Source: Chloroflexota bacterium
GTDB taxonomy: Bacteria; Chloroflexota; Anaerolineae; Anaerolineales; UBA11579
Assembly: GCA_013112575.1 (NCBI GenBank)
Contig: JABFGG010000002.1
Location: forward strand, 496,001-560,000
Reading direction: 5' to 3'
Length of the DNA: 64,000 bases
Shown piece by piece: positions 36,557 to 45,131 of this stretch; position 1 is the first letter of the stretch; each line of letters starts with the position of its first letter. A program made the position numbers and the translations under genes. Below the pieces are notes generated by a model. It worked only from the letters and a program-made list of their open reading frames with translations. It searched no databases and was not told the DNA's origin.

Positions 36557-38071
36557 ATGGTTGCTCCCAAAATCCCTGCACTTGAAGAATTTGCTCAACT
36601 GACGGGTAGTAAAAATGGAACCGGCACATTTAGCCCGGATATCGAACGTTGCACGACGGCTAAGGAAGTGCTGGCTTATGCCGAAAAACGCAACTTATCT
36701 ATCGTTGATTTTAAGTTCATCGACTTGCTTGGTCGTTGGCACCACTTTGCTATGCCCATCCATGCTCTTGAAGAGAGTATGTTTGTGGATGGACTGGGCT
36801 TTGATGGATCAAGCATCCGTGCGTTTCAGGATATCCATGAGTCTGACATGATCCTGATGCCAGACCCGACAACGGCTGTAGTTGACCCTGTGGCAGAATT
36901 GCCCACGTTGAGCTTGATTTGCTCAATCCTTGATCCCCTCACGCGAGAACCCTACACTAAAGACCCTCGCTATGTGGCTGCAAAGGCTGAAAAATACCTG
37001 ATTGACTCGGGTATCGCGGACACAAGTTTTTGGGGTCCCGAGGCAGAATTCTTTGTCTTCGATGGTGTTCAATTTGACTATCAGGTAGGACAGGCTTTTT
37101 ATCGTATCGAATCCAATATGGCTCATTGGGAGTCTTCACGTGGTTATGATGATCGCTATGGGGCCAACCTTGGCTATCGCCCGGAGATCAAGCGCGGCTA
37201 CTACCGTGTGCCGCCTGTAGATGCCTTGAACGATTGGCGCTCAGAAGCCATCCTACGTCTATTAGCCGCTGGCATCGATGTTGAAGTTCACCACGGGGAA
37301 GTTGGTTCAGGCGGTCAGGTTGAGATCGACCTCAAGTATGGCGAGTTGACACAGATGGCAGACGTGATGATGATGTACAAGTACATCCTCAAGAACACAG
37401 CTGCGGCGCATGGTAAGACAGTGACCTTTATGCCGAAGCCGATGTTTGAAGACAATGGTAGCGGTATGCATACCCACCAAAGTCTCTGGAAAGGGGGCAA
37501 GAATCTTTTCTTTGATGCCGATGGTTATGCGTCCACGAGCGAAACGGCACGCTACTATATAGGCGGCATCATCAAACATACGCCTGCCTTGCTGGCTCTC
37601 GTTGCCCCCACCACGAACAGCTACAAGCGTCTGGTGCCGGGTTATGAAGCACCCGTCATGATGGCCTATAGTCGTCGAAACCGCTCTGCCTGTATCCGCA
37701 TCCCTGTATATCTGAACACTGAAAGTGCTGTGCGTGTTGAGTATCGCTCGCCTGATCCTTCCGCCAACCCTTACCTGGCTTTTGCGGCTATGTTGATGGC
37801 TGGCCTGGATGGGATCAAGAATAAGATCGATCCGGGTGAACCAATGGACATCGATCTGTATGAAGATGATGCTCCAGAAGTTGAACAAGTGCCGGGTTCT
37901 TTGGAGGAAGTCCTGGATGCCTTGGAGGCAGACCACGACTTTTTGCTGGAAGGTGACGTGTTCACCAAGGACCTGATCGAGGCTTACATTAATTGGAAGC
38001 GTGTTAACGAGGCAGATGCAGTGCGTATGCGCCCACATCCTTATGAGTATTTGCTCTATTACGATGCATAG
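36557..38071 (+). CDS. glnA: Glutamine synthetase, type I
   Basis: ATP-dependent amidation of glutamate to glutamine (504 aa, dodecameric family). Signatures present: GFDGSSIRAFQDIHESDM, GPEAEFFVFD, the metal-binding EVGSGGQVEID region, KPMFEDNGSGMHTHQSLW, PTTNSYKRLVPGYEAP and RNRSACIRIP. A Tyr in the DLYEDD segment occupies the place of the adenylylation site of the GSI-beta type, though the surrounding sequence differs and no adenylyltransferase is visible. About 30 N-terminal residues precede the usual start of the family. The ATG has a strong AGGAGG. With gltB on the opposite strand it completes the GS-GOGAT cycle. Confidence 0.97.
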   Translation: MVAPKIPALEEFAQLTGSKNGTGTFSPDIERCTTAKEVLAYAEKRNLSIVDFKFIDLLGRWHHFAMPIHALEESMFVDGLGFDGSSIRAFQDIHESDMILMPDPTTAVVDPVAELPTLSLICSILDPLTREPYTKDPRYVAAKAEKYLIDSGIADTSFWGPEAEFFVFDGVQFDYQVGQAFYRIESNMAHWESSRGYDDRYGANLGYRPEIKRGYYRVPPVDALNDWRSEAILRLLAAGIDVEVHHGEVGSGGQVEIDLKYGELTQMADVMMMYKYILKNTAAAHGKTVTFMPKPMFEDNGSGMHTHQSLWKGGKNLFFDADGYASTSETARYYIGGIIKHTPALLALVAPTTNSYKRLVPGYEAPVMMAYSRRNRSACIRIPVYLNTESAVRVEYRSPDPSANPYLAFAAMLMAGLDGIKNKIDPGEPMDIDLYEDDAPEVEQVPGSLEEVLDALEADHDFLLEGDVFTKDLIEAYINWKRVNEADAVRMRPHPYEYLLYYDA

Positions 38072-38154
38072 CTCTTTGTAAAATGTAGCTTGCCTAACCT
38101 AACTACAGAATCCGTAGGGAGGGTAGGGACAGCATTGGAATGCTACACACATTT

Positions 38155-38210
38155 GGGAATTGGCGGTATTATGTTTTGACCTGCTTCTGGTCAAACTGCC
38201 GCCAATTCCC
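38155..38210 (+). terminator. Long hairpin between glnA and the histidine kinase gene
   Basis: GGGAATTGGCGG pairs exactly with CCGCCAATTCCC, and inside it TTTGACC pairs with GGTCAAA. The tail CTGGTTTAATTT is only modestly T-rich. It probably ends or processes the glnA message. The kinase start lies just 14 bases downstream. Confidence 0.55.
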
Positions 38211-38224
38211 TGGTTTAATTTATC

Positions 38225-40489
38225 GTGCAAGCTAAATTCGCTCATCAGGAATCCCAACCGCTTTTATTTGATACATTAACGCGGCTCAATAAGATTGGGG
38301 CGGCTATTAATAATCTTGGGGCTGAAGGCTTCTCCAGTATCAAGATCAATGAAACCCTTCAGATGATCGTCGAAGGGGCCAGGGAAGTCGTTCCCGGATC
38401 ATCTGCTATCCTCTATATCTACAATGAAGATAAGCGAGCCTTTGATCCCAGTTCGCGCGTGTCAGCCGAGGGCGACACCCAGACAGATCATGATGACCTA
38501 CCCAGATCAAATGGCATAGGGGCTCGTGCAGTTTCTGAGCGTAGGCGGGTGCTTTCTTATGAAGAAGCTGATTTGCAGATACACCCCGCAAAGATCGCCA
38601 TGGGAGCCCGCACCATGGCCTGCTATCCTTTGATCGTTGCTAATGAGATTCTGGGTACTCTATACATGTACCTCCATGAAGATCGTTCTTTGACAGACCT
38701 GGAATTATTGATGCTGGACAATTTCGTTAACCAGGCGACCATGACGCTTTCGCTTGCTCGACAGCTCTCATTTGCACAAAACGAGCATGTCCGCAAGAGC
38801 GAAGAATTGCTGCAGCTAAGGCGTGCCGGGATGCTCATTTCCGCGCGGTCAAGCCTCGAAGAAACCTTGAACACAATCTTGCAGATGGCCTTGGAAACCA
38901 TGAATGCCAAATACGGCACCTTCCGGTTAGTTAACGAAGCCAGCAAAAGCCTGGTTACGCGCGCTGTAGCAGTTGAAGGACTTGAGCATCCTGCTACTGA
39001 AGACCTCGCTATCAACCGGCAATCCATTATGGGAATTGCTGCTTTGGATCACCAGCCTGTAATGGTCCCAGATTTGCGAGCTTTACCATGGAGCGAAGTT
39101 TATTACCCGCTGGATCCAGAAGTTGAAATGCGCTCTGAATTGGTTGTCCCCTTGATAGGGGCAAGTGGACGGCTGGAGGGTGTGCTCAACCTAGAGAGCA
39201 CCCAGGTCAATGCTTTTAGTGAGCAAGACCAATACCTGTTGCAGATATTGGCTGACCATGCAGTAAGCGCAATTCAAGAAGTGCGTTTGCTTGATGCTCT
39301 GCAGGAGATCTCTGCATTGCTTCTTACTCATTCGTGGCAGGATGTTCTCGTACATATTGTTGAACATGCATGTGATCTTGTAAACGTACCGGTCGGTCTG
39401 CTCTGGCTGATCGAAAACGACAAACTCGTGTTGCAGGCAGGTACCGACGAGCATTTACTTGGGGAACAATTGTCTATCGAGGATAGTTTTACGGGCGAAG
39501 TCATACGTAGTGGACAGGAGGCAATTGCCAATAATCTATTGCATGACTCACGTTTTACACGCGCCGACTTAGCGAAGAAACAGAAATGGGGTTCGGCGTT
39601 GGTGGTCCCTCTTTTGACCCGCGAAGATAAAGAACCCATTGGCGCTTTGAGTGTGTATAGTCACCAAGCCGATTTGCGGGAATTTGGTACTTCGGAGTGG
39701 GATAAAAAAGTGATGTCGATCTTGGCCCATTACGCTGCATTGGCAGTTCAAAATTCAGTTCACCTGGAGGCCTTGCGACAATCACAGGAGCGGCATGCTG
39801 TAGCCGAAACATTTGCTGCCGTGGGGGATGTGGCCGCAAATTTGATGCACCGTGTTACTAATAAAGTAGGCACAATCCCCGTTCGCGTTGAAGGCATTGA
39901 GCAAAAACACGGGGACTTACTGAAATCAAGTGACTATCTTGCTCAAAATTTGAAGGAGATCAAACATAGCGCTGCAGAGGCAATGAGTGTGGTACGAGAT
40001 GGCCTGTACCCGTTACGCCCCATTTCATTAGAGACGGTTAGTATAGACCAGTGTGTTTTTCAAGCTATGAATACGGTAGAGCTGCCCGCTGCCGTTGACG
40101 TTCAGATAAGGGAACTTAAGCTACTCCCTAAGATTAGCGCTGACCAGACGCGTTTGACGCTAGTGTTTGTGAATTTATTTGAAAATTCTATTGAAGCTAT
40201 TCAAGGGGAGGGGGTTGTTGAGATATGTGGCAAGGCCAGTCCCGGTTGGGTTGAAGTTGTTTTTAGAGACAATGGGCCTGGAATTGAACCTGAAATGCAA
40301 GATAATGTCTTCGAACTCAGTTATAGTGGCCGTACGACACAACAGCCCGGCAAGCTGGGCTTTGGATTGTGGTGGGTGAAAACTTTGTTGGCCCGCATGA
40401 GTGGGCAGATTGCTATTGAGACTACCGAATTACCGGGAGCGACCTTTGTGTTGAAGTTTCCGCTCGAAAAGGTGAATACAATTGGATAG
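38225..40489 (+). CDS. Sensor histidine kinase with three GAF domains
   Basis: Cytoplasmic sensor kinase of 754 aa with no membrane segment. Three GAF-type sensory domains lie near residues 25-175, 200-345 and 360-500. The kinase part follows: a phospho-acceptor His at about 542 in an unusual H-box (NLMHRVTNKVG), N-box NLFENSIEAI, G1 DNGPGI and G2 GFGLWW. The start is GTG with no clear ribosome site, close to a strong hairpin. Its last 8 bases overlap the response-regulator gene, so the two form a translationally coupled pair. GAF domains bind small molecules, but the ligand cannot be read from sequence. Confidence 0.88.
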   Translation: MQAKFAHQESQPLLFDTLTRLNKIGAAINNLGAEGFSSIKINETLQMIVEGAREVVPGSSAILYIYNEDKRAFDPSSRVSAEGDTQTDHDDLPRSNGIGARAVSERRRVLSYEEADLQIHPAKIAMGARTMACYPLIVANEILGTLYMYLHEDRSLTDLELLMLDNFVNQATMTLSLARQLSFAQNEHVRKSEELLQLRRAGMLISARSSLEETLNTILQMALETMNAKYGTFRLVNEASKSLVTRAVAVEGLEHPATEDLAINRQSIMGIAALDHQPVMVPDLRALPWSEVYYPLDPEVEMRSELVVPLIGASGRLEGVLNLESTQVNAFSEQDQYLLQILADHAVSAIQEVRLLDALQEISALLLTHSWQDVLVHIVEHACDLVNVPVGLLWLIENDKLVLQAGTDEHLLGEQLSIEDSFTGEVIRSGQEAIANNLLHDSRFTRADLAKKQKWGSALVVPLLTREDKEPIGALSVYSHQADLREFGTSEWDKKVMSILAHYAALAVQNSVHLEALRQSQERHAVAETFAAVGDVAANLMHRVTNKVGTIPVRVEGIEQKHGDLLKSSDYLAQNLKEIKHSAAEAMSVVRDGLYPLRPISLETVSIDQCVFQAMNTVELPAAVDVQIRELKLLPKISADQTRLTLVFVNLFENSIEAIQGEGVVEICGKASPGWVEVVFRDNGPGIEPEMQDNVFELSYSGRTTQQPGKLGFGLWWVKTLLARMSGQIAIETTELPGATFVLKFPLEKVNTIG

Positions 40490-41561
40490 CATGGTTGATT
40501 TAAAAAACGTGCGGGCGTTAGTTGTGGAAGATGACTCTTCCTGGCAGGATATATTTCGTGAGATTCTGGAAGATAAGGGGCTGAATGTCGATGTGGTGGA
40601 CACACATAAAGCCGCAAAGGTAAGTCTACGAGCCAATGCTCATCGCTTGGCTATCGTAGACTTATCGCTTGGGGGTCCAGACCATGGGAACCAGGATGGG
40701 CTGCGTGTTCTTAAAGCAATCCGGAGACATGATCCAAATTGTGCTGCTATTCTCGTAACTGGATTTGCCACGGTTGAACTGGCCGTTAAGGCTATCAATA
40801 AATATGAAGCACTTACCTGCATGCGCAAGGAGGAGTTCAGTCGCGTCGCTTTCAGCAATACCCTTGACCAGGCTCTCGTCTCATCTAAAAGCCTGGTCCC
40901 AAGTCCCATTGATCGCACAGAGACCAATCGAAGCGAAACAGTAGAAGCAGAAATGGGAGAAAACAATGAAATGGGCCGTGCTTTGCTTGTCGAGGATGAT
41001 GCCGGTTGGCGGAGCTTGATGGCTGAGTTACTTCAGGTAAGTGGCTATCTATCTGAACAATCCTCGAGTTATGTAGAAGCGATTGGTTTATTAAAACGAA
41101 ATCACTATCAATTGGCAGTTATTGATCTATCCCTGGCAAGTTCTATTGAACCCCAGGTAAATTTAGATGGCTATCGCCTGCTTGCCAGCACCCAGGCAAA
41201 AGATATCCCTACAATCGTGGTTAGTGGCTATGCCGAAGCTGACAAGATCGAGCAAGCTTATGAAGAACACAATATCTACGCGTGTATTGAAAAGCAGTCT
41301 TTCGATCGCTCAACATTTTTACAAACACTTGAAGAAGCAGGCAAGATCCATTCTGGCCGACAGATACTAAATGGATTAACTGAGCGGGAGAGGGAAGTTT
41401 TAGACTTGCTTGTCTCTGGAAAAACAAATAAGGCAATCGCTCTTGAGCTTTACGTGACTCCTAATACTGTAAAGCAACACCTGAAATCAATATTCGCCAA
41501 ACTGGATGTGTCAAGTCGAGCAGGTGCTGTTGCTAAGGCAGTGCAGAGCGAATTCATGTAA
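40482..41561 (+). CDS. Response regulator with two receiver domains and a LuxR helix-turn-helix
   Basis: Transcription factor of 359 aa, partner of the kinase encoded by the overlapping upstream gene. Two receiver domains are both intact: the first (about 6-125) has VEDD, the phospho-Asp in IVDLSLG near 59 and a Lys in CMRKEE; the second (about 163-285) has VEDD, an Asp in VIDLSLA near 215 and a Lys in CIEKQS. A LuxR/NarL-type DNA-binding domain ends the protein (LTEREREVLDLLVSGKTNKA, then NTVKQHLKSIFAKL). The TTG at 40482 lies seven bases after AAGGTG and is preferred; ATG 40491 is the alternative. Two receivers in series before the HTH are uncommon and could allow two inputs. Confidence 0.88.
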   Translation: MDSMVDLKNVRALVVEDDSSWQDIFREILEDKGLNVDVVDTHKAAKVSLRANAHRLAIVDLSLGGPDHGNQDGLRVLKAIRRHDPNCAAILVTGFATVELAVKAINKYEALTCMRKEEFSRVAFSNTLDQALVSSKSLVPSPIDRTETNRSETVEAEMGENNEMGRALLVEDDAGWRSLMAELLQVSGYLSEQSSSYVEAIGLLKRNHYQLAVIDLSLASSIEPQVNLDGYRLLASTQAKDIPTIVVSGYAEADKIEQAYEEHNIYACIEKQSFDRSTFLQTLEEAGKIHSGRQILNGLTEREREVLDLLVSGKTNKAIALELYVTPNTVKQHLKSIFAKLDVSSRAGAVAKAVQSEFM

Positions 41562-41634
41562 AAAATAATGCTCTCTTAGCAATAGCTAAATAACTGGTTT
41601 TGCTTCCGACAACTATTGGATTCTTTACTTCACT

Positions 41635-42426
41635 TCAAGCGAATGTTATTTCCCACCCGAGGCTACTGTAATGCTCGATCAATGCTGGGTCAGCTTTTTG
41701 GTCTGTTATCAATATATCGATCTCTCCCAAATCACAAATATTTCCCTGGCTAACCTGGTTTAGTTTCGAGCTATCTGCCACCAGGATCTTTTGTTTTGCC
41801 TGGGCGATATAGGAGCGCAAAATGGGGATTTCTTGGGGATGGGCAGTGCTTAGGCCCTGTTCAGGATGTACCCCGCTTACACTGATAAAAAGCTTATCAA
41901 AATAGAAGTCATTGATCGCAGTAGAAGTGGTTGCGCCTGCCAGAGAAAACCAGTTCCCACCTAAATACCCACCAGTAACAAAAACAGTAATCTCCTTGCG
42001 GTTTACCAGTTCCATAGCTAGATTAATGGCATTGGTCACCACGGTCACATTCTGCACATGGTGGATGCTACGGGCGACCTGGGTATTGGTGGTTCCGGGT
42101 GTCAAGCCAATTATCTCACCGTCATTAATCAGGCTTGATGCAGCCAGCCCGATCAGACGTTTTTCTTCAGCTTGTTTTTGCTCTTTCTGGCTAAAGGAAG
42201 AATTTAGCCGGAAGGGTTCATAGATCATTGATTCAACTAAAACCGCGCCGGAATGAATGCGCCTCAGCAAGCCCTCGTTTTCTAGCTTTTCCAGATCACG
42301 CCGGATGGTTGCGATCGATACACTTAATATCTCGCTCAATTCCTGCCCATTTATCTCACTGTGCCGAATCAAATGATCGATTATTACTTTAGCTCTTTCT
42401 TCGGGGGAGCGCTCTTTCTTTGTCAT
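41635..42426 (-). CDS. DeoR-family transcriptional regulator
   Basis: Repressor of the sugar-phosphate-responsive DeoR/GlpR family (263 aa from ATG 42426). The N-terminal winged helix is clear (INGQELSEILSVSIATIRRD followed by LEKLENEGLLRRIHSGA), and the C-terminal sensor has the ribose-phosphate-isomerase-like fold (GLTPGTTNTQVA, VVTNAINLA, FVTGGYLGG, VADSSKLN). The frame stays open to ATG 42465, but neither start has a well-spaced ribosome site. The gene is divergent from the corrinoid operon and most likely controls it. Family members usually sense a phosphorylated sugar, in keeping with the FGGY kinase further along the island. Confidence 0.9.
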   Translation of the reverse strand: MTKKERSPEERAKVIIDHLIRHSEINGQELSEILSVSIATIRRDLEKLENEGLLRRIHSGAVLVESMIYEPFRLNSSFSQKEQKQAEEKRLIGLAASSLINDGEIIGLTPGTTNTQVARSIHHVQNVTVVTNAINLAMELVNRKEITVFVTGGYLGGNWFSLAGATTSTAINDFYFDKLFISVSGVHPEQGLSTAHPQEIPILRSYIAQAKQKILVADSSKLNQVSQGNICDLGEIDILITDQKADPALIEHYSSLGWEITFA

Positions 42427-42592
42427 TTTTGTTTGGCCAGTTTCCTTTCCACAAACTGTTTTCATTATATCGCGTGGAAGAGGCTAAACAAGGAATATCA
42501 AAAGATCGATAACTTTTTACACCCAAGTGATGGAGGTGGGTAGGTACGTAATCAAAACCAGATATTTCAAAAGATTTTGCTCTCGAAACACA

Positions 42593-42660
42593 TGACAAAA
42601 ACAATCATACTAATGACATAAATACGCCAAAAACACCAAAAATATTGACATTGATGACAT
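42593..42660. promoter_or_regulatory. Repeated TGACA(T) boxes in the deoR-corrinoid intergenic region
   Basis: TGACA occurs at 42593, and TGACAT at 42614, 42646 and 42655. The first three are 21 and 32 bp apart, close to two and three helical turns. The copy at 42646 lies within the -35 box of the corrinoid operon promoter. Direct repeats of this kind are common operators for DeoR-type repressors. Confidence 0.45.
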
Positions 42661-42673
42661 TTTAATGTAGTAT
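42645..42673 (+). promoter_or_regulatory. Promoter of the corrinoid methyltransferase operon
   Basis: A consensus TTGACA (42645-42650), 17-base spacer and TAGTAT (42668-42673, 4 of 6 matches). Transcription would start near 42680, so the open frame beginning at 42672 cannot use its first ATG. No cobalamin riboswitch was recognised between here and the first genes. Confidence 0.7.
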
Positions 42674-42770
42674 GTCGTTGGGACTAATTTTGACTAATTA
42701 TCAGATTTTATTTTGGTATGGGGTGATCCCGGTTCAAATCCGCGTGCGGGATGAGTTTGATGAGTATGCA

Positions 42771-43001
42771 ATGTTTCGATTTCCGGCAGCTTTTCAGGAA
42801 GCAGCAATTCAAGCCAGTCAGGCCCTGGGTCTGGATTGTGGGGAAGACTGTATGACAGGATGTACATGGGGCGATTGGCAATCCCATTTAGCCCCAAAAG
42901 ATCAAATAGCCCAAATCATCATTTCCGAATTTGAAGACATGCCAGGTATCACCGATTGGCAACATGTGGTTGAAGTGGTGAAAACTAAATTGTGGAGATA
43001 A
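42771..43001 (+). CDS. Small Cys/Trp-containing protein leading the corrinoid operon, function unknown
   Basis: A 76-aa protein from ATG 42771; the same frame is open upstream to 42672 but that lies in the promoter. It contains a compact motif with three Cys (CGEDCMTGC, about residues 22-30) directly followed by TWGDW, then a charged helical tail. It ends 4 bp before the corrinoid protein gene, whose ribosome site is inside its last codons. The Cys spacing could hold a metal or pair in disulfides. I do not recognise the family. The ribosome site for its own start is weak, so the start remains uncertain. Confidence 0.5.
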   Translation: MFRFPAAFQEAAIQASQALGLDCGEDCMTGCTWGDWQSHLAPKDQIAQIIISEFEDMPGITDWQHVVEVVKTKLWR

Positions 43002-43005
43002 AAGA

Positions 43006-43683
43006 ATGACCGAAGAGATCAACATTAAAGACCTTGCCCTCGATGAACTTTTTGAATTGATGAAAGAAGATCTCTATGATGGCCTGGCAGACGAAATCGT
43101 TGCAGAAGTAAATGAGTGCCTGGAACGGGACGTTGAACCTACCGATATCCTGTCCAATGGTCTGGTTGCCGGCATGCAGGTTGTAGGTGTGGACTTCCGT
43201 GACGGTGTCATCTTTGTTCCAGAAGTGTTGATGGCGGCCAAGTCCATGAAAGCTGGCATGGCCATTTTACGGCCCCTGCTCGCTGAAACCGGCGTAGAAC
43301 CGATAGGGAAGGCTGTGATTGGTACAGTCAAAGCCGACATCCATGACATTGGAAAGAACCTGGTTGGCATGATGTGGGAAGGCGCCGGGTTTGAAGTGGT
43401 CGATATTGGTATCAATGTCGACGTCGATAAATTCAAGGGTGCAGTTGCCGAACATAATCCCGACATCCTGGGAATGAGCGCTATGCTGACCACCACCATG
43501 CCTTACATGGGTGTGGTCATCGATTCCATGAAGAAAGAAAGGGAATCAGGTTTGACTATTTTGGTGGGGGGAGCTCCTTTGAATGAGGCCTTTGCTGAGG
43601 ACATCCGAGCCGATGCCTACTGCAAAGATGCTGCCGTAGCTGTAGAAACCGCCAAAAAGTTCATTGAAATCAAAAAAGGATAA
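43006..43683 (+). CDS. Corrinoid methyl-carrier protein (MtaC/MtbC/OdmC type)
   Basis: Carries a methyl group on the cobalt of a corrinoid cofactor between two methyltransferases (225 aa). The N-terminal four-helix cap domain (about 10-95) contains FVPEVLMAAKSMKAG, and the Rossmann-like B12 domain has the base-off motif D111-x-H113-x-x-G116 (DIHDIG), with H113 the expected cobalt ligand, then GMSAMLTTTM and VGGAPLN. A good GGAG precedes the ATG. The operon continues with folate enzymes and a pterin-dependent methyltransferase, and a UroD-family methyltransferase and RACo activator lie further along, so it is the central shuttle of the proposed O-demethylase. Confidence 0.95.
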   Translation: MTEEINIKDLALDELFELMKEDLYDGLADEIVAEVNECLERDVEPTDILSNGLVAGMQVVGVDFRDGVIFVPEVLMAAKSMKAGMAILRPLLAETGVEPIGKAVIGTVKADIHDIGKNLVGMMWEGAGFEVVDIGINVDVDKFKGAVAEHNPDILGMSAMLTTTMPYMGVVIDSMKKERESGLTILVGGAPLNEAFAEDIRADAYCKDAAVAVETAKKFIEIKKG

Positions 43684-44170
43684 AGCCATTTTTTTACAAA
43701 GATATCCTCGTTTTTTAGAGTTGTTATATGCGCTGACGCATAACTTTATGTTACTTCTGGCTCCAGTAGTTCGTCTTGTAGGTTTTGACCGAGCTGAGCG
43801 TGTCATCACCTGGCCAGAAAAAGTACTCAAAGAACAGATTTTTGGTTGCCGGATGTGTGGGCAGTGCATTTTGCATTCCACAGGAATGACTTGCCCGATG
43901 ACCTGTCCCAAAAATATTCGTAATGGCCCCTGCGGTGGTGTGCGGGCCGATGGCCATTGTGAGGTAAAACCCGAAATGGTGTGCATGTGGGTAGATGCCT
44001 TCGATCGCTCTCAAAATATGCCTAAATACGGGGGGGAACTCATCTGGCTCCAGCCCCCGCTTGACCGGCAACTTGAGGATTCTTCTTCCTGGATAAATAT
44101 GATCCGTGGCGTAGATGAAGTATCATTGCCTGGATGGGATGGTGAACTCGAAAAGGAAGCTGTTGCATGA
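43664..44170 (+). CDS. MetV-like protein (methylenetetrahydrofolate reductase C-terminal family)
   Basis: Cys-rich partner of MetF (168 aa). The core motif runs CRMCGQCILHSTGMTCPMTC, followed by PKNIRNGPCGGV and CEVKPEMVCMW, the pattern of the MTHFR-C family that includes MetV of acetogens, where it binds a metal or Fe-S centre and passes electrons to MetF. About 60 residues, partly hydrophobic, precede the Cys core. The start is unusual: no ATG or GTG is well placed. TTG 43664 lies inside the corrinoid gene (20-bp overlap), while AAAGGA near 43675 faces only an ATT. The gene overlaps metF by 4 bp (ATGA), which supports a functional MetVF pair. Confidence 0.85.
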   Translation: MKSKKDKAIFLQRYPRFLELLYALTHNFMLLLAPVVRLVGFDRAERVITWPEKVLKEQIFGCRMCGQCILHSTGMTCPMTCPKNIRNGPCGGVRADGHCEVKPEMVCMWVDAFDRSQNMPKYGGELIWLQPPLDRQLEDSSSWINMIRGVDEVSLPGWDGELEKEAVA

Positions 44171-45108
44171 CTGAAAATTACCATGCAGGCAGCCGTCTGG
44201 AAAAAACGCTGCGCTCCGGAAAGATGGCCGTAACGGTTGAGCTCAGTGCCCCTGATAGTGTAGACCCCGAAAGTGTTTACCAACCGGCTGCTTTATTACC
44301 TGATTATGCGGATGGGGTAAATGCCACAGATGCTTCAGGCGCTAATTGTCATATGTCTAGCGTGGCGATGTGCTCATTGTTGGAGCAAAAAGGCTACGAG
44401 CCCGTATTCCAGGTCTCTTGTCGAGACCGCAACCGTATCGCCATGCAAGGGGACATGCTGGGTGCAGCCGCACTGGGTATTAAGAATGTCTTATGCGTGA
44501 CCGGGGATGATGTTAGTTCAGGGGACCAACCTGAATCCAAAGCTGTTTTTGACTTTGACTCTGTTCAATTATTGAGGGTATTTCGCTCAATGCGTGACCA
44601 GGGCATCTATTTGAGTGGCCGCAAAATCGAGGCGCGTCCAAAAGTGTTCCTTGGGGCTGCCTGCAATCCCTTTGCGAAGCCTTACGATTGGCGACCGCAA
44701 AGATTGGCAAAGAAGCAGGAAGCTGGCGCTGATTTTGTACAGACACAATATTGTTTTGATGTGCCTCTTTTGAAAAGATTCATGCAGCAAGTGTGCGATA
44801 TGGGTCTTAATGAAAAGGTATTTATCCTGATTGGTGTGGGGCCACTGCGTTCAGCGCGGGTTGCAGAATTTATGCGCACAAAAGTGCCCGGCATACATAT
44901 TCCTGATGAAGTCGTAGAACGCATGCGCAAAGCACCCAAGGAAGACAGGATCAAAGTTGGAAAAGAGATTTGTGTAGAGATCATTCAACAAGTAAAAGAG
45001 ATCAAAGGAGTGTCTGGTTTTCACATTATGGCCTACCGGCAGGAGGAGATTGCGGGAGAGATCATTGAGGAGGCTGGGGTTTGGCCTCGCCTTCCTATCC
45101 CACATTAA
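44167..45108 (+). CDS. metF: Methylenetetrahydrofolate reductase
   Basis: Flavin enzyme interconverting methyl- and methylene-tetrahydrofolate (313 aa, the usual MetF length). Recognisable segments are MAVTVELSAPDS at the start of the barrel, DGVNATDASGANCHMSSVAM, CRDRNRIAMQGDMLGAAALG, NVLCVTGDD, GAACNPFA and GADFVQTQYCFD. It starts with an ATGA overlap from the MetV-like gene. In this setting it is expected to run in the oxidising direction, feeding methyl groups collected by the corrinoid system into the folate pool; the same enzyme could work in reverse for biosynthesis. Confidence 0.94.
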   Translation: MTENYHAGSRLEKTLRSGKMAVTVELSAPDSVDPESVYQPAALLPDYADGVNATDASGANCHMSSVAMCSLLEQKGYEPVFQVSCRDRNRIAMQGDMLGAAALGIKNVLCVTGDDVSSGDQPESKAVFDFDSVQLLRVFRSMRDQGIYLSGRKIEARPKVFLGAACNPFAKPYDWRPQRLAKKQEAGADFVQTQYCFDVPLLKRFMQQVCDMGLNEKVFILIGVGPLRSARVAEFMRTKVPGIHIPDEVVERMRKAPKEDRIKVGKEICVEIIQQVKEIKGVSGFHIMAYRQEEIAGEIIEEAGVWPRLPIPH

Positions 45109-45131
45109 AAGGATTTAGTAAAGGAGTAGGC

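Noticed and set aside
37307..38038. 243-codon open frame on the minus strand inside glnA
   Set aside because: It is antisense to conserved glutamine synthetase motifs, with low-quality composition and no ribosome site.
42720..42760. tRNA-like 3' half (GGTTCAAATCC with a pairing CCCG/CGGG)
   Set aside because: The T-loop match is good, but there is no matching acceptor strand, D arm or anticodon arm in the preceding 75 bases.
42466..43005. Cobalamin riboswitch in front of the corrinoid operon
   Set aside because: No B12-box or other recognisable conserved cobalamin-riboswitch element was found in this region or in front of the activator gene.
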